The notes under the pieces were generated by a model. That model made no database searches and was not told where the DNA came from. It saw nothing but the letters and a program-made list of their open reading frames with translations. A stretch of 37,547 nt of DNA. Origin: Candidatus Parcubacteria bacterium (lineage in GTDB: Bacteria > Patescibacteriota > Minisyncoccia > Phycocordibacterales > JAACPR01). The DNA lies in assembly GCA_009995365.1 (NCBI GenBank), contig JAACPR010000007.1:1-37547 (forward strand), given 5' to 3'. Both the position numbers and the translations under genes were made by a program. Position 1 is the first letter of the stretch. Every line of letters begins with the position of its first letter. Positions 17,316 through 26,895 of the stretch are shown in pieces.

Positions 17316-19097
17316 ATGGAAATTAGAAACATAGCAATTATCGCTCACGTTGACCACGGCAAAACTACTTTGACCGATGAGATTCTAAAGCAAACAGGAA
17401 TGGTTGATACTGGAGTATCAATGGATTCAAACGATCTAGAAAAAGAGCGTGGTATTACTATTTATGCAAAAAATACTTCAATTTATTATAAAGATACAAA
17501 AATCAATATTCTAGATACACCAGGTCATGCTGATTTTGGTTCTGAGGTAGAGCGTGTTCTTCGTTCAATTGATTCAGTTCTGCTAATCGTTGACGCCGCC
17601 GAAGGCCCAATGCCACAAACAAAATTCGTTCTTAAAAAATCTCTCGAGCTGGGGCTTAAACCTATTTTAATTTTAAATAAAATTGATAAGCCAAATGCAA
17701 ATATAGAAAAAGCTCATGACGAAGTTTTCGATTTGTTTTCTGATCTTGGTGCTACAAATGAACAACTAGATTTTGAAACTCTGTATGCAGTTGGTCGTGA
17801 TGGAATAGCAAAGCGCAATTTAGAAGATGAAGCAAAAGACCTCACTCCGATTCTAGATTTAATTTTAGAAAAAGTCCCAGCGGCAAATGCAGATGAAGAA
17901 GACAAGCTACAAGCACAAGTTTTTAACCTGGCATACGATAACTTTTTAGGTCGTATGGGTATTTGTCGTATTTATTCAGGTAAAGTTAGGGACGGACAAA
18001 CTATTCATGCTAAAAATCATGATGGAGAAATTTTTACAGGAAAAATTACAAAACTTTTCACATTTGAAGGACTAGAAAAGAAACCAGTCGCAGAAGCTTT
18101 TTCAGGAGATATTGTTATGATTGCGGGTCTACCAGATATTTTTATTGGTCAAACTGTTTCGGAAGAAGCGAGTGGTGAACTACTTCCAGAAATTACAGTA
18201 GACGAACCTACTCTTTCTTTGAATGTTTTTGTTAACAACTCGCCATTTGGTGGAAACGCTGGAAAGTTTCTAACATCGAGACAAATCCGTGAACGCTTGG
18301 AAAAAGAGCTAGAGGTGAATGTTGGATTAAAAGTTGAATTCGATGGTGCAAACATGAAAGCAAGCGGTCGTGGTGAACTTCATCTAGCCGTTCTGTTAGA
18401 AAATATGCGCCGCGAAGGTTATGAAGTCATGGTCTCACAACCTGAGGTTATTATAAAAGATGTCGACGGGGTGAAAAGCGAACCATTCGAAGAGGTTACT
18501 GTCTTGGTTCCACAGGAATTTTCTGGTTCAGTTATAGAAAAACTAGGTAATCGCAAAGGACTTATGACAAATATGGTAGATGATCACTCTCAAAAGAGAA
18601 TTACTTTTCATGTTCCAACTCGTGGTCTCTTGGGGTATAGAAACGAATTTATTATAGATACAAAGGGTGAGGGAATTATGACTAATGTTTTCTTGGATTT
18701 TAAACCTTATGTAGGTGAAATTGATAAAACAGAATATGGTTCAATGATTTCTATGGCTCGCGGGAAGGCCCTAGGCTTTTCATTGGCTAACTTGCAAGAG
18801 AGAGGAATTTTATATATTGGTGCCGGAACAGAAGTTTACGAAGGAATGGTTATTGGTAATACAACAAAAGGGGAAGATATGGTGGTCAACCCGACAAAAG
18901 GCAAGCAATTAACAAACATGAGAGCCTCTGGTTCAGATGAAAATATTAAATTGATACCACCATTTACCCTAACTCTAGAGAGAGGTTTAGGAATGATGGG
19001 TGATGATGAATATTTAGAAGTAACTCCTGATGATATAAGATTGCGTAAAAAGTTCTTAACAGAGACAGAGCGAAAAAGAAATGGTGGAAAGGTTTAA
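17316..19097 (+). CDS. typA: translational GTPase TypA/BipA
   Basis: NIAIIAHVDHGKTTLTDEIL, LDTPGHADFG, NKIDKP, C-terminal TypA-like domain (FIDTKGEGIMTNVF, NMRASGSDENIKLIPP). Confidence 0.97.
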   Translation: MEIRNIAIIAHVDHGKTTLTDEILKQTGMVDTGVSMDSNDLEKERGITIYAKNTSIYYKDTKINILDTPGHADFGSEVERVLRSIDSVLLIVDAAEGPMPQTKFVLKKSLELGLKPILILNKIDKPNANIEKAHDEVFDLFSDLGATNEQLDFETLYAVGRDGIAKRNLEDEAKDLTPILDLILEKVPAANADEEDKLQAQVFNLAYDNFLGRMGICRIYSGKVRDGQTIHAKNHDGEIFTGKITKLFTFEGLEKKPVAEAFSGDIVMIAGLPDIFIGQTVSEEASGELLPEITVDEPTLSLNVFVNNSPFGGNAGKFLTSRQIRERLEKELEVNVGLKVEFDGANMKASGRGELHLAVLLENMRREGYEVMVSQPEVIIKDVDGVKSEPFEEVTVLVPQEFSGSVIEKLGNRKGLMTNMVDDHSQKRITFHVPTRGLLGYRNEFIIDTKGEGIMTNVFLDFKPYVGEIDKTEYGSMISMARGKALGFSLANLQERGILYIGAGTEVYEGMVIGNTTKGEDMVVNPTKGKQLTNMRASGSDENIKLIPPFTLTLERGLGMMGDDEYLEVTPDDIRLRKKFLTETERKRNGGKV

Positions 19098-19116
19098 TAG
19101 GTTATAATAACTATTA

Positions 19117-19377
19117 ATGACAACTATTGAGATAATATTTTTTGCTTTATTTTTTATCTGGGGTATTCCTCTTGTTAAGTATCGTTCAAAATTTAGAAAG
19201 ATTGTTTATCAAACCAATTCTTGGACAATTAATATAAAACCTTATTTTATAAAAGAAACTATAGCACTTTTCAAAAATATTTATCCTGAAAATCAAGAAT
19301 ATTTAAAGATGAGAAATTTTTATCGCAGGTATTTACTTATTTACATTGTTTTGTTTATTTTGGTTATAACCGTTTAG
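19117..19377 (+). CDS. small membrane protein
   Basis: 86 aa with N- and C-terminal TM segments; TATAAT 8 nt upstream of ATG. Confidence 0.65.
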   Translation: MTTIEIIFFALFFIWGIPLVKYRSKFRKIVYQTNSWTINIKPYFIKETIALFKNIYPENQEYLKMRNFYRRYLLIYIVLFILVITV

Positions 19378-19378
19378 A

Positions 19379-19405
19379 TTGACCTACTGAGTAAAAAGTT
19401 ATAAT
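19379..19405 (+). promoter_or_regulatory. putative sigma70-type promoter
   Basis: TTGACC (19379) and TATAAT (19400-19405); spacing 15 nt, or 17 to TAATGT. Confidence 0.5.
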
Positions 19406-19469
19406 GTTTCTCATCAGAAGAACATCTACTTCTAAATAAAAATAACAACAAAAGGAAAGGTAAAACATC

Positions 19470-20792
19470 ATGCCCATGTCACAACAGTTCAAAAATGATC
19501 TATCTCGTCATATCTTACAAATCAATCAGATGGCTGGTGGGTCGTGCCATGTCTTTCATGAAGGTGAAATTCGTCAAAAATTACAACTTCTCGTCGATTT
19601 GGCAAAGCGTTACGATTTGAAAAACTTCAAAGAATTTTACGCAGTCAAAGCCGCAACAATTCCTTATATTCTTCGGATTGTAAGAGAGTTTGGTTTTGGT
19701 TTCGATTGCAGTTCTATCATCGAGGTTCTAGAATCTCGCACAGCCAACATTGATGTTAGTGGACCTGATGATGATTACATCATGTTCACTAGCAACGACA
19801 CTACGTTTGATGAATTTGATTGCGCAGCCAATGGTTACGGCGGTGGAACAATTATCAATTTGGACGATGTCAGTTTTCTATATCATCCATTTTTCAAAAA
19901 AAATGGTTATCCTAAACAGCTTTTCTTTCGGATCAATCCTAGAGATGCTATCAACAAAAATACGGCTCAATTACAAATGTCTGGCAAGTCTGCCAAATAC
20001 GGCATAATGTACGAGCAAGTCGTTGAAGCTTTTTCAAAGGCCCGAGAGTTAGGAGTCGAGAAATTCGGTCTGCACACCATGGTTTGCAGTAACGATCTCG
20101 ATCACAAAAACATGGTCAATACGGTCAAGTTTTTGATCTCACTAGTGGAGGAACTTGAGGACGAGGCTGGGATTATAGTTGATGCCATTAATATGGGCGG
20201 CGGAATTGGTATTCCATACCGCTCTGCCCAAGAAAAATTCGACATTGAGGCGCTTTTCTTCAAGCTTGCTAATCTTCAACATAGTTTCGTCGCAAGACGC
20301 AATCGAGATTTAGCTTTCTATATGGAAAGCGGTCGCTATGTCACTGGCCCCCATGGAGTTTTGGTTACTCGAGCGATTAATCGCAAAGATATTTACCAAA
20401 CACATATTGGTGTCCTGGACGGAATGATTGGCAATCCTCGCCCTGCTGTCTATGGTGCTTATCATGAGATAAGTGTCTTTGACGGAAAAACTGGCAAGGA
20501 AAAGGTCGGTGGTCCAATGGAAGAAGTTAATGTCGTTGGTCCAATCTGTGAAGATTGCGATCGCCTCACTATTCCAGGTGAACCACGGTTGTTGCCAAAG
20601 ATTCATCACGGTGAGTCAGATGGCGACTTCGTTGTTTCAGAGGATTGTGGCGCGCATTCAATTTCAATGCCGTCAAATTACAACAATCGACCAAGGCTTC
20701 CGGCTTACATCATTACTACCAATGGTGATATTAAAATGGTTAAGCGTCGCGAGACAATTAATGATCTTATGCGTTTAACCAAAGGCCTCTGA
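19470..20792 (+). CDS. PLP-dependent fold-type III decarboxylase (ornithine/arginine/diaminopimelate decarboxylase family)
   Basis: FYAVKA Lys motif; GGGIGIPY; MESGRYVTGPHG; GPICEDCD; SD-like AAGGAAAGG upstream. Confidence 0.9.
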   Translation: MPMSQQFKNDLSRHILQINQMAGGSCHVFHEGEIRQKLQLLVDLAKRYDLKNFKEFYAVKAATIPYILRIVREFGFGFDCSSIIEVLESRTANIDVSGPDDDYIMFTSNDTTFDEFDCAANGYGGGTIINLDDVSFLYHPFFKKNGYPKQLFFRINPRDAINKNTAQLQMSGKSAKYGIMYEQVVEAFSKARELGVEKFGLHTMVCSNDLDHKNMVNTVKFLISLVEELEDEAGIIVDAINMGGGIGIPYRSAQEKFDIEALFFKLANLQHSFVARRNRDLAFYMESGRYVTGPHGVLVTRAINRKDIYQTHIGVLDGMIGNPRPAVYGAYHEISVFDGKTGKEKVGGPMEEVNVVGPICEDCDRLTIPGEPRLLPKIHHGESDGDFVVSEDCGAHSISMPSNYNNRPRLPAYIITTNGDIKMVKRRETINDLMRLTKGL

Positions 20793-20830
20793 GATTGTTT
20801 TTGAAAGAATCCGTGTTTAGAAGTTTTAAC

Positions 20831-20866
20831 AAGACCCTTACGATTTTTCGTAAGGGTCTTTTTTTC
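20831..20866 (+). terminator. intrinsic terminator
   Basis: 13-bp perfect stem AAGACCCTTACGA-tttt-TCGTAAGGGTCTT plus T-run. Confidence 0.95.
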
Positions 20867-20956
20867 TGAATAAGTGATTTCAAAAAAGTCTGAAAAATTT
20901 TACATTTGTGAAAAAACTTTTATAATGACTGTTAATTACAAATTAATCATTTAGTC

Positions 20957-21652
20957 ATGAAAAAAATCATAATAATTATCATCGCAGTTGTCGCTTTAAT
21001 TTTACTAGCTTTCCAAGCCGGTCTATTTTCTTTTACAAATCAAACTGATCAAGCAGAAGAAGTTCAGAATGATACAAATAATACACCATCTGAAACAGCT
21101 TCGATTTCAGAATCTTTCCAAAATGAAAATACCGAGACTTATCAAATCGTAGATCAATCAACCGTTTCATACACGGCTCAAAAAGAATTCTTCTCAAAAC
21201 CAACAGAGGCGGTGGTAGGAACTACAAACGATGTTGATGGTCAAATTTATATTAATGATCAAGAGAATAAAATATCAGTTGCAGCAGAAATAAATCCTCA
21301 AACCTTAAATTCAGGAAGCGGAGGTCGTGATAATTATGTTAGTGACCTTTTTGGTTCCAATATATCTGTGATTACAGAAGAGATTGATTTAGGTTCTGAC
21401 TTTAATCTTGATTTAGAAAATGGATCAGAAAACCAAATTTCTTTTTCTGCACCGATTTCAATTACAATAAATGGTGTTACCAATTCTGAAATTTTCGAAA
21501 TTTCAGGAACTGTTACAGAAGGTCGGGCTACATTTAGTGGTTCTACTCAGACAACAATTTCTAGTTACGGTATTACAACACCATCAGCTGCCGGAATTTA
21601 CACCGTCAATGATAATATTGAAATATCTTTTGATTTAGTTGCTGAGAGATAA
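20957..21652 (+). CDS. YceI-family secreted protein
   Basis: Signal/TM anchor; STVSYTAQKEFFSKPTEAVVGTTNDVDGQIYIND...NYVSDLFGSN...ISFSAPISITINGVT. Confidence 0.88.
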   Translation: MKKIIIIIIAVVALILLAFQAGLFSFTNQTDQAEEVQNDTNNTPSETASISESFQNENTETYQIVDQSTVSYTAQKEFFSKPTEAVVGTTNDVDGQIYINDQENKISVAAEINPQTLNSGSGGRDNYVSDLFGSNISVITEEIDLGSDFNLDLENGSENQISFSAPISITINGVTNSEIFEISGTVTEGRATFSGSTQTTISSYGITTPSAAGIYTVNDNIEISFDLVAER

Positions 21653-21683
21653 AAATTTTCGGTTTTGGCTTATAATTAAAAAG

Positions 21684-22112
21684 ATGAAAAAACTTTCCGA
21701 AAAAATTAAAAAAATTTATTACTACATTATTGCTATTCCAGATAAGCTTTATCCTTTTGCTTCAATTATAGAAGGAAAGGTTGTTCGTGGTGAAAGTTCT
21801 TATTTGGATGCTGTTAAAAAAGCTTTTGAATTGAATGGTGAAGGAAAGTTTGGAATGGGATTAATGTTTTATAGGCAAACTTTTCATTTAATAGGAGCTG
21901 TTCTGTTCGTAATATTTTCAACACTTATCTCTAGTAATTTTTTCGATAATGAATTGATGCCATTTTTTCTGTTTGGTTTTGTTATGGTCGCTTTGGCTTT
22001 TCAAGAGTTTTACTTTCATCCTAAAAAATATAATCAAGTTTTCAAAAAAGGCTTTATTGACTGGGTCGTTTGGATAGTCCCAATGGCAATATATTTAATT
22101 TATTTTGCATAA
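21684..22112 (+). CDS. hypothetical membrane protein
   Basis: C-terminal hydrophobic helices; ATG 21684 with TATAAT 7 nt upstream. Confidence 0.7.
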   Translation: MKKLSEKIKKIYYYIIAIPDKLYPFASIIEGKVVRGESSYLDAVKKAFELNGEGKFGMGLMFYRQTFHLIGAVLFVIFSTLISSNFFDNELMPFFLFGFVMVALAFQEFYFHPKKYNQVFKKGFIDWVVWIVPMAIYLIYFA

Positions 22113-22149
22113 TTTTGCCACACACAAAAGGGTGTTATAATCAAATTAT

Positions 22150-23094
22150 ATGAAAAATATAATTATTACAATTGTTGTTATTTTATTATTAGGTATTGGA
22201 GGGTATTTATTATTAGGTAATTCCAGTGAAACTACTTATGATGGGCAATCAAACCAAGAGTCTCAACAAGTAGATGAACAATCACCAGAGCAAGATGATG
22301 CCGAGGAAAATGAAGAAGAAATTTCTGATCAAGATTACGACAACCAATCACCGTTATCTGTTATTGGTAAATCAGTCGAAGGTCGAGATATTAAAGCTTA
22401 TCATTATGGAAATGGCGAAACAGAAATATTATTTGTTGGCGGGATACATGGTGGCTACTCATGGAATACTTCTTTAGTTGCATACGAACTAATTGATTAT
22501 TTTGATGAGAATCCACAAGTTATTCCTGAAAATGTTAAAGCTACAGTCATTCCCGTTTTAAACCCTGATGGTTTAGAGGAAATTATTGGCACAGCTGACA
22601 AATTTACAACTTCACAAGCTTCGGACGTATCTCTTTCTGAATCAATTCCAGGACGTTTTAATTCAAACGATGTTGATTTGAATAGAAACTTTGACTGTGA
22701 TTGGCAATCAGTTGGCACATGGCAAGATCGTGAAGTTGATGGTGGTAATGAACCTTTTTCAGAACCAGAAAGTCAGGCTATTAAAAATTACATAGAAGGA
22801 GCTAATCCTCAGGCTGTAATCGTTTGGTATAGCTCTGCAGGTGGTGTGTATTCATCAAGTTGCCACAATGGTGTTCTGTCGGAAACTAGAGATCTTACAA
22901 ATACTTTTGCTGATGCATCAGGCTACACTCCTTTTGAAGAATTTAATTTTTACGAAATTACAGGTGATATGGTTAATTGGTTAGCAAAAGAAGGAATCCC
23001 AGCAATTAGTGTCCTCCTTACTACACACGAAGGGATTGAGTGGACAAAAAATAGAGATGGAGTTGAAGCAATTCTAGATTATTACGCTGAATAA
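22150..23094 (+). CDS. M14-like carboxypeptidase homolog, probable pseudoenzyme
   Basis: GGIHGGYSWNT, VDLNRNFDCDW framework retained; catalytic positions substituted relative to the adjacent paralog. Confidence 0.85.
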   Translation: MKNIIITIVVILLLGIGGYLLLGNSSETTYDGQSNQESQQVDEQSPEQDDAEENEEEISDQDYDNQSPLSVIGKSVEGRDIKAYHYGNGETEILFVGGIHGGYSWNTSLVAYELIDYFDENPQVIPENVKATVIPVLNPDGLEEIIGTADKFTTSQASDVSLSESIPGRFNSNDVDLNRNFDCDWQSVGTWQDREVDGGNEPFSEPESQAIKNYIEGANPQAVIVWYSSAGGVYSSSCHNGVLSETRDLTNTFADASGYTPFEEFNFYEITGDMVNWLAKEGIPAISVLLTTHEGIEWTKNRDGVEAILDYYAE

Positions 23095-23111
23095 AAACAA
23101 TAAAAATAATA

Positions 23112-24005
23112 ATGGATATAAAGAAGGTAACAATAATTATATTAACTGCAATAATTGTGTTGGCTTTGGCGGTTTTCTTTATTTTTAAAAGTGAAACAGA
23201 AATTTTGGAAATAGAAGAAACAGTCGATCAGGAAATAATACAAGAAGAGGCTTCCTTAATAAATAAAAAAAATATCGGCTATTCTGTTGAAGGTAGAGAA
23301 ATTGAGGCGTATGAATTTGGTGGTGGTGATAAAAAACTACTATTCGTTGGTGGAATTCATGGCGGGTATGAATGGAATACGGTTGTCTTGGCCTATCAAA
23401 TGATTGATTACTTTGAGAATAATATTGATTTAGTTCCAACAGATGTTTCTATCTCTATAATTCCGTCTTTGAATCCTGACGGTGTATATGATGTTATTGG
23501 TGTTAGCGGTAGGTTTACTGCTTTGGATGTCCCTAAAGTTGTGGGAGAAGCTGGTCTCGGTAGGTTTAATTCCCATGGTGTTGATTTGAACAGAAATTTT
23601 GATTGTAAATGGTCGCCTGAGAGTAATTGGAGAGGGAATGTTGTTAGTGCGGGGGAAGGGCCGTTTTCAGAGCCAGAGGCCGCAACTCTGCGTGATTATG
23701 TTTATGAAAAAAAACCAGATGCAGCTGTTTTCTGGCATAGTAAAGCAAATACAGTTTATGCTTCTGAGTGTGAAAATGGAATTTTGGAACAGACACTAGA
23801 TATAATGAACTTATACGCTACGGCGGGCCAGTATAATTCTGTCGAATTCTTTGATGCATATCCCATCACTGGTGATGTAGAAGGATGGCTCGCTTCAGTT
23901 GGAGTTCCTGCTATTACTGTTGAGTTAGAGACTCATGAGACAGTAGAATTTGATCGTAACTTGGCAGGCGTCAAATCACTGATTGATTACTATTCAAATA
24001 TTTAA
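23112..24005 (+). CDS. M14-family zinc carboxypeptidase-like protein
   Basis: GGIHGGYEWNT, VDLNRNFDCKW, VFWHSKANTVYAS, ITVELETHETVEF. Confidence 0.9.
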   Translation: MDIKKVTIIILTAIIVLALAVFFIFKSETEILEIEETVDQEIIQEEASLINKKNIGYSVEGREIEAYEFGGGDKKLLFVGGIHGGYEWNTVVLAYQMIDYFENNIDLVPTDVSISIIPSLNPDGVYDVIGVSGRFTALDVPKVVGEAGLGRFNSHGVDLNRNFDCKWSPESNWRGNVVSAGEGPFSEPEAATLRDYVYEKKPDAAVFWHSKANTVYASECENGILEQTLDIMNLYATAGQYNSVEFFDAYPITGDVEGWLASVGVPAITVELETHETVEFDRNLAGVKSLIDYYSNI

Positions 24006-24048
24006 ATTTTTGCGATTTTTTGAACATAAATAGGTATATGTTATACTA

Positions 24049-24079
24049 TTGACAGAAAAGGTTTTTAACAGTATATAAT
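24049..24079 (+). promoter_or_regulatory. putative promoter with consensus -35
   Basis: TTGACA (24049-24054), 17 nt to TATATA or 19 nt to TATAAT (24074-24079). Confidence 0.65.
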
Positions 24080-24132
24080 TATCAAAGTCAATCGTATAGA
24101 AGTAGATATACAAATCTTTAAAAAACTATTTT

Positions 24133-24252
24133 ATGAAAATATCACAAGAGTATTCGGACAATGAAGGAATGTTCAAAAGAGGGGGAAGAAATGAGACAAT
24201 ATATGGTTCGGTCTTGGAACCTAAAAAAGAAGAGTATAAAAAGAAATTTTAG
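24133..24252 (+). CDS. possible 39-aa small protein
   Basis: ATG...TAG: MKISQEYSDNEGMFKRGGRNETIYGSVLEPKKEEYKKKF, downstream of a consensus-like promoter. Confidence 0.35.
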   Translation: MKISQEYSDNEGMFKRGGRNETIYGSVLEPKKEEYKKKF

Positions 24253-24284
24253 AAAAATTTTAATAATAATTAACTTTATAAAAT

Positions 24285-25328
24285 ATGAAAAAAGTAATAC
24301 TAGTACTAATTTTGATCGCTTTGTTGATTTCGCTTTGGTTTTTATTTGAAAACATAAATAAGGATAGACAAAATAGAGATAAAAATGGCGATAGTGATAT
24401 TGTCGAAACAATACAATATATGAATCCTGAGTATTCGTTTTCATTGGAATATCCAGAAGCTTGGCAAAATTTTACTTCAGCTGAAGAAATAACGCCCAAA
24501 TTTAATTTTTATTCAAGTGTTGGGGATTTAACTTCCGAAGAATTACCTTTTGATCATTTCGTCAACGAGACACACGTATCAGTTTATCCAGAAGGTATTC
24601 CGACAGAAGGAATTTTTGGTCAATCTGTTAGTATTGAAGAAAGTGGAATAGAATTTCCTTATGAATTAACAACAGATTCAAAAGTATTTGTTTTAGAAAA
24701 CGGCGAGCCTTTTGCTGCTTATTTAAAACCTTTAGAGAGCCCAGACAATTGGAATAGCTCAGGTTTTATTTTTGCTAAGGTAAAAATTAATAATCTTGAA
24801 ACAGTTTGTGAAAGAGATGGTCAAATAATTTCAGAGCAAGAAGGGTGCGATCCACTTGTTTTGGGAGATCAGATAATTAGAAATGGAGATATTGATACAA
24901 AATTATGGATTGATGCTGTCGAAGCTGTAGAATCATTTGAATTTACATCAGAAATTTCTAATAAAAATGATTTAGATGATGATTTTGTGCAAAATGAAAA
25001 TATAATTGTTAGCAGTCCACAACCTGGTCAAATAATATCTAGTCCATTAGAACTTGAGGGGGAAGTTAAGGGGAGCTGGTTATTTGAAGCTACTGCCCCT
25101 GTCGTTTTGACCGATTGGGATGGAAGAATAATTGCAGAAAGCTACATTGAAACTGATCAAAATTGGATGACGACAGATTTTGTTTCATTTAGTGGTCTAA
25201 TAGAATTTGAAACTCCAGAGGATATCGGGGACTTTTCTGATAAGGGAACAATTATTTTCCAAAAATCAAACCCATCAGGTCTTCCAGAAAATGACGATGC
25301 ATTAGAATTTGATGTTTTGTTTAGGTAA
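24285..25328 (+). CDS. secreted protein with C-terminal Gmad2-like (Ig-like) domain
   Basis: N-terminal TM; IIVSSPQPGQIISSPLELEGEVKGSWLFEATAPVVLTDWDGRIIAE...WMTTDFVSFSGLIEF. Confidence 0.8.
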   Translation: MKKVILVLILIALLISLWFLFENINKDRQNRDKNGDSDIVETIQYMNPEYSFSLEYPEAWQNFTSAEEITPKFNFYSSVGDLTSEELPFDHFVNETHVSVYPEGIPTEGIFGQSVSIEESGIEFPYELTTDSKVFVLENGEPFAAYLKPLESPDNWNSSGFIFAKVKINNLETVCERDGQIISEQEGCDPLVLGDQIIRNGDIDTKLWIDAVEAVESFEFTSEISNKNDLDDDFVQNENIIVSSPQPGQIISSPLELEGEVKGSWLFEATAPVVLTDWDGRIIAESYIETDQNWMTTDFVSFSGLIEFETPEDIGDFSDKGTIIFQKSNPSGLPENDDALEFDVLFR

Positions 25329-25352
25329 TTAAATTCTGTATAATATAAAAAT

Positions 25353-25910
25353 ATGGATTGGATTGATTTAAAAACTTTTTATTTAATACTTCATATTTTT
25401 GGTGCTGTTTTAGGTGCTGGAGGTGCGTATGTTAGTGATGCAATGTTTTTTGCATCAATTAGGGACAGAATTATTTCTGGTCGTGAACTTCAGTTTATGA
25501 AAATTGGTAGCGCATTTGTTTGGTTCGGTTTAATTCTGTCTATTATTTCTGGTATATTGCTTTTCTCTACTAATCCGGCTATCTATATAGAGTCTTCAAA
25601 GTTCTTGATAAAAGTCTTTATTGTATTAGTAATTTTAATTAACGGAGTATATTTCCATATGGGTCATCTACCTATGATTCATCGCCACAAAGATCATCAC
25701 TATCCTTCGTCTGATGAATTTAATCGCAAAAAGAAATTTCTCATTGCAAGTGGTGTGATTTCCGTAACATCTTGGACTTTTACAATTATTTTAGGGAGTT
25801 TAAGGATGATACCAATAGATTTTTGGACTGCTTTGATCTCTTATTTAGTATTTGAAATAATCGCTATCTTTTTTGCTTTATTGATTTTTAAATATAAGAA
25901 AGTTTTCTAA
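25353..25910 (+). CDS. integral membrane protein, several TM helices
   Basis: Hydrophobic segments; TATAAT 8 nt upstream of ATG; possible remote similarity to the 32690 gene product. Confidence 0.75.
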   Translation: MDWIDLKTFYLILHIFGAVLGAGGAYVSDAMFFASIRDRIISGRELQFMKIGSAFVWFGLILSIISGILLFSTNPAIYIESSKFLIKVFIVLVILINGVYFHMGHLPMIHRHKDHHYPSSDEFNRKKKFLIASGVISVTSWTFTIILGSLRMIPIDFWTALISYLVFEIIAIFFALLIFKYKKVF

Positions 25911-26001
25911 ATAAGCTAGTAAAAAAAAATCTCTGTGATAGTATCCAGACTAGAACAAATTTATACAGTAAAACAGTCATTCTACAGAAAGGAAAAGCAC
26001 A

Positions 26002-26895
26002 ATGAAAAAAATAAAAGTTCACTGTTTAGGGCCCGAAGGGACCTATGGTCATGAAGTCACCAAAAAAATTTTTGGTGATTCCATTGGAAAAATTGAAATG
26101 CATAAAAGTAACCAAGATGTGTTACGTGCATTAGAAAAAGATCCTAATAAAAATTCTTACGGAGTTGTTCCGGTAGAAAATTCTACTTCTGGTGCGGGTT
26201 TGGTTTCTGATGTTGTTCCAAATTTTTGGCTTCCAAGGATTAAAGATCGACCTGAAATCAAAGTTGTCGGTGAATATCGTCATGAAATAAAACATGTTTT
26301 GGCTAGTCCTGCTTGTCTTAATAATGAAGGTGTTCCTAAAATCAAAAGAATATTCTCACACTCACAGGCTTTAATGCAATGCGCTGGTAATATTAAAGAA
26401 TTTGAAGAGAAGTTGGGTTATTCTTTGGATTTGATTCCGACAACTAGCACAGCTGGTTCTATTGAAAAAATAACAGAACTAACTGACGCAGCGATTTGCT
26501 CAGAGTTTGCAGCATTGAATAGTGATTGTTTGGTCGGCGATTTAAAGCTACTTTATAATCCTTTTAATGATAGTGATTTTAACCAGACAACTTTTCATCT
26601 CTTGTCAAAGACAGGAATTTTTGAAGAGGCGACACATTGCGCGGTTTTGTTTGATTTAGATGACAGACCACACGCATTAGTTGATGCTCTTCAATGCATA
26701 TCTGGTTACAATGCTAATATGCATATGATTCATTCTATTCCAATAGGCCCGAGTCGGTATGCATTTTATATTGAATTCGATGAGTCGGAATATAGTGAAA
26801 AAGGTAGAAAGATTTTCAGAGCATTTGATTATGCAGTCGATAATCTTTTATGTCTTGGATCTTTTAAAATCATAAAAGAAAGGAAAACATCATGA
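26002..26895 (+). CDS. pheA: prephenate dehydratase with ACT-like C-terminal domain
   Basis: GPEGTYGHEV, GVVPVENSTSGAG, PTTSTAGSI, NQTTFHLL; SD GAAAGGAAAAGC upstream. Confidence 0.85.
   Translation: MKKIKVHCLGPEGTYGHEVTKKIFGDSIGKIEMHKSNQDVLRALEKDPNKNSYGVVPVENSTSGAGLVSDVVPNFWLPRIKDRPEIKVVGEYRHEIKHVLASPACLNNEGVPKIKRIFSHSQALMQCAGNIKEFEEKLGYSLDLIPTTSTAGSIEKITELTDAAICSEFAALNSDCLVGDLKLLYNPFNDSDFNQTTFHLLSKTGIFEEATHCAVLFDLDDRPHALVDALQCISGYNANMHMIHSIPIGPSRYAFYIEFDESEYSEKGRKIFRAFDYAVDNLLCLGSFKIIKERKTS

Noticed and set aside
24142-24499. Minus-strand ORFs opposite the Gmad2-like gene
   Set aside because: Low-complexity Phe/Leu-rich products, antisense to a supported CDS.
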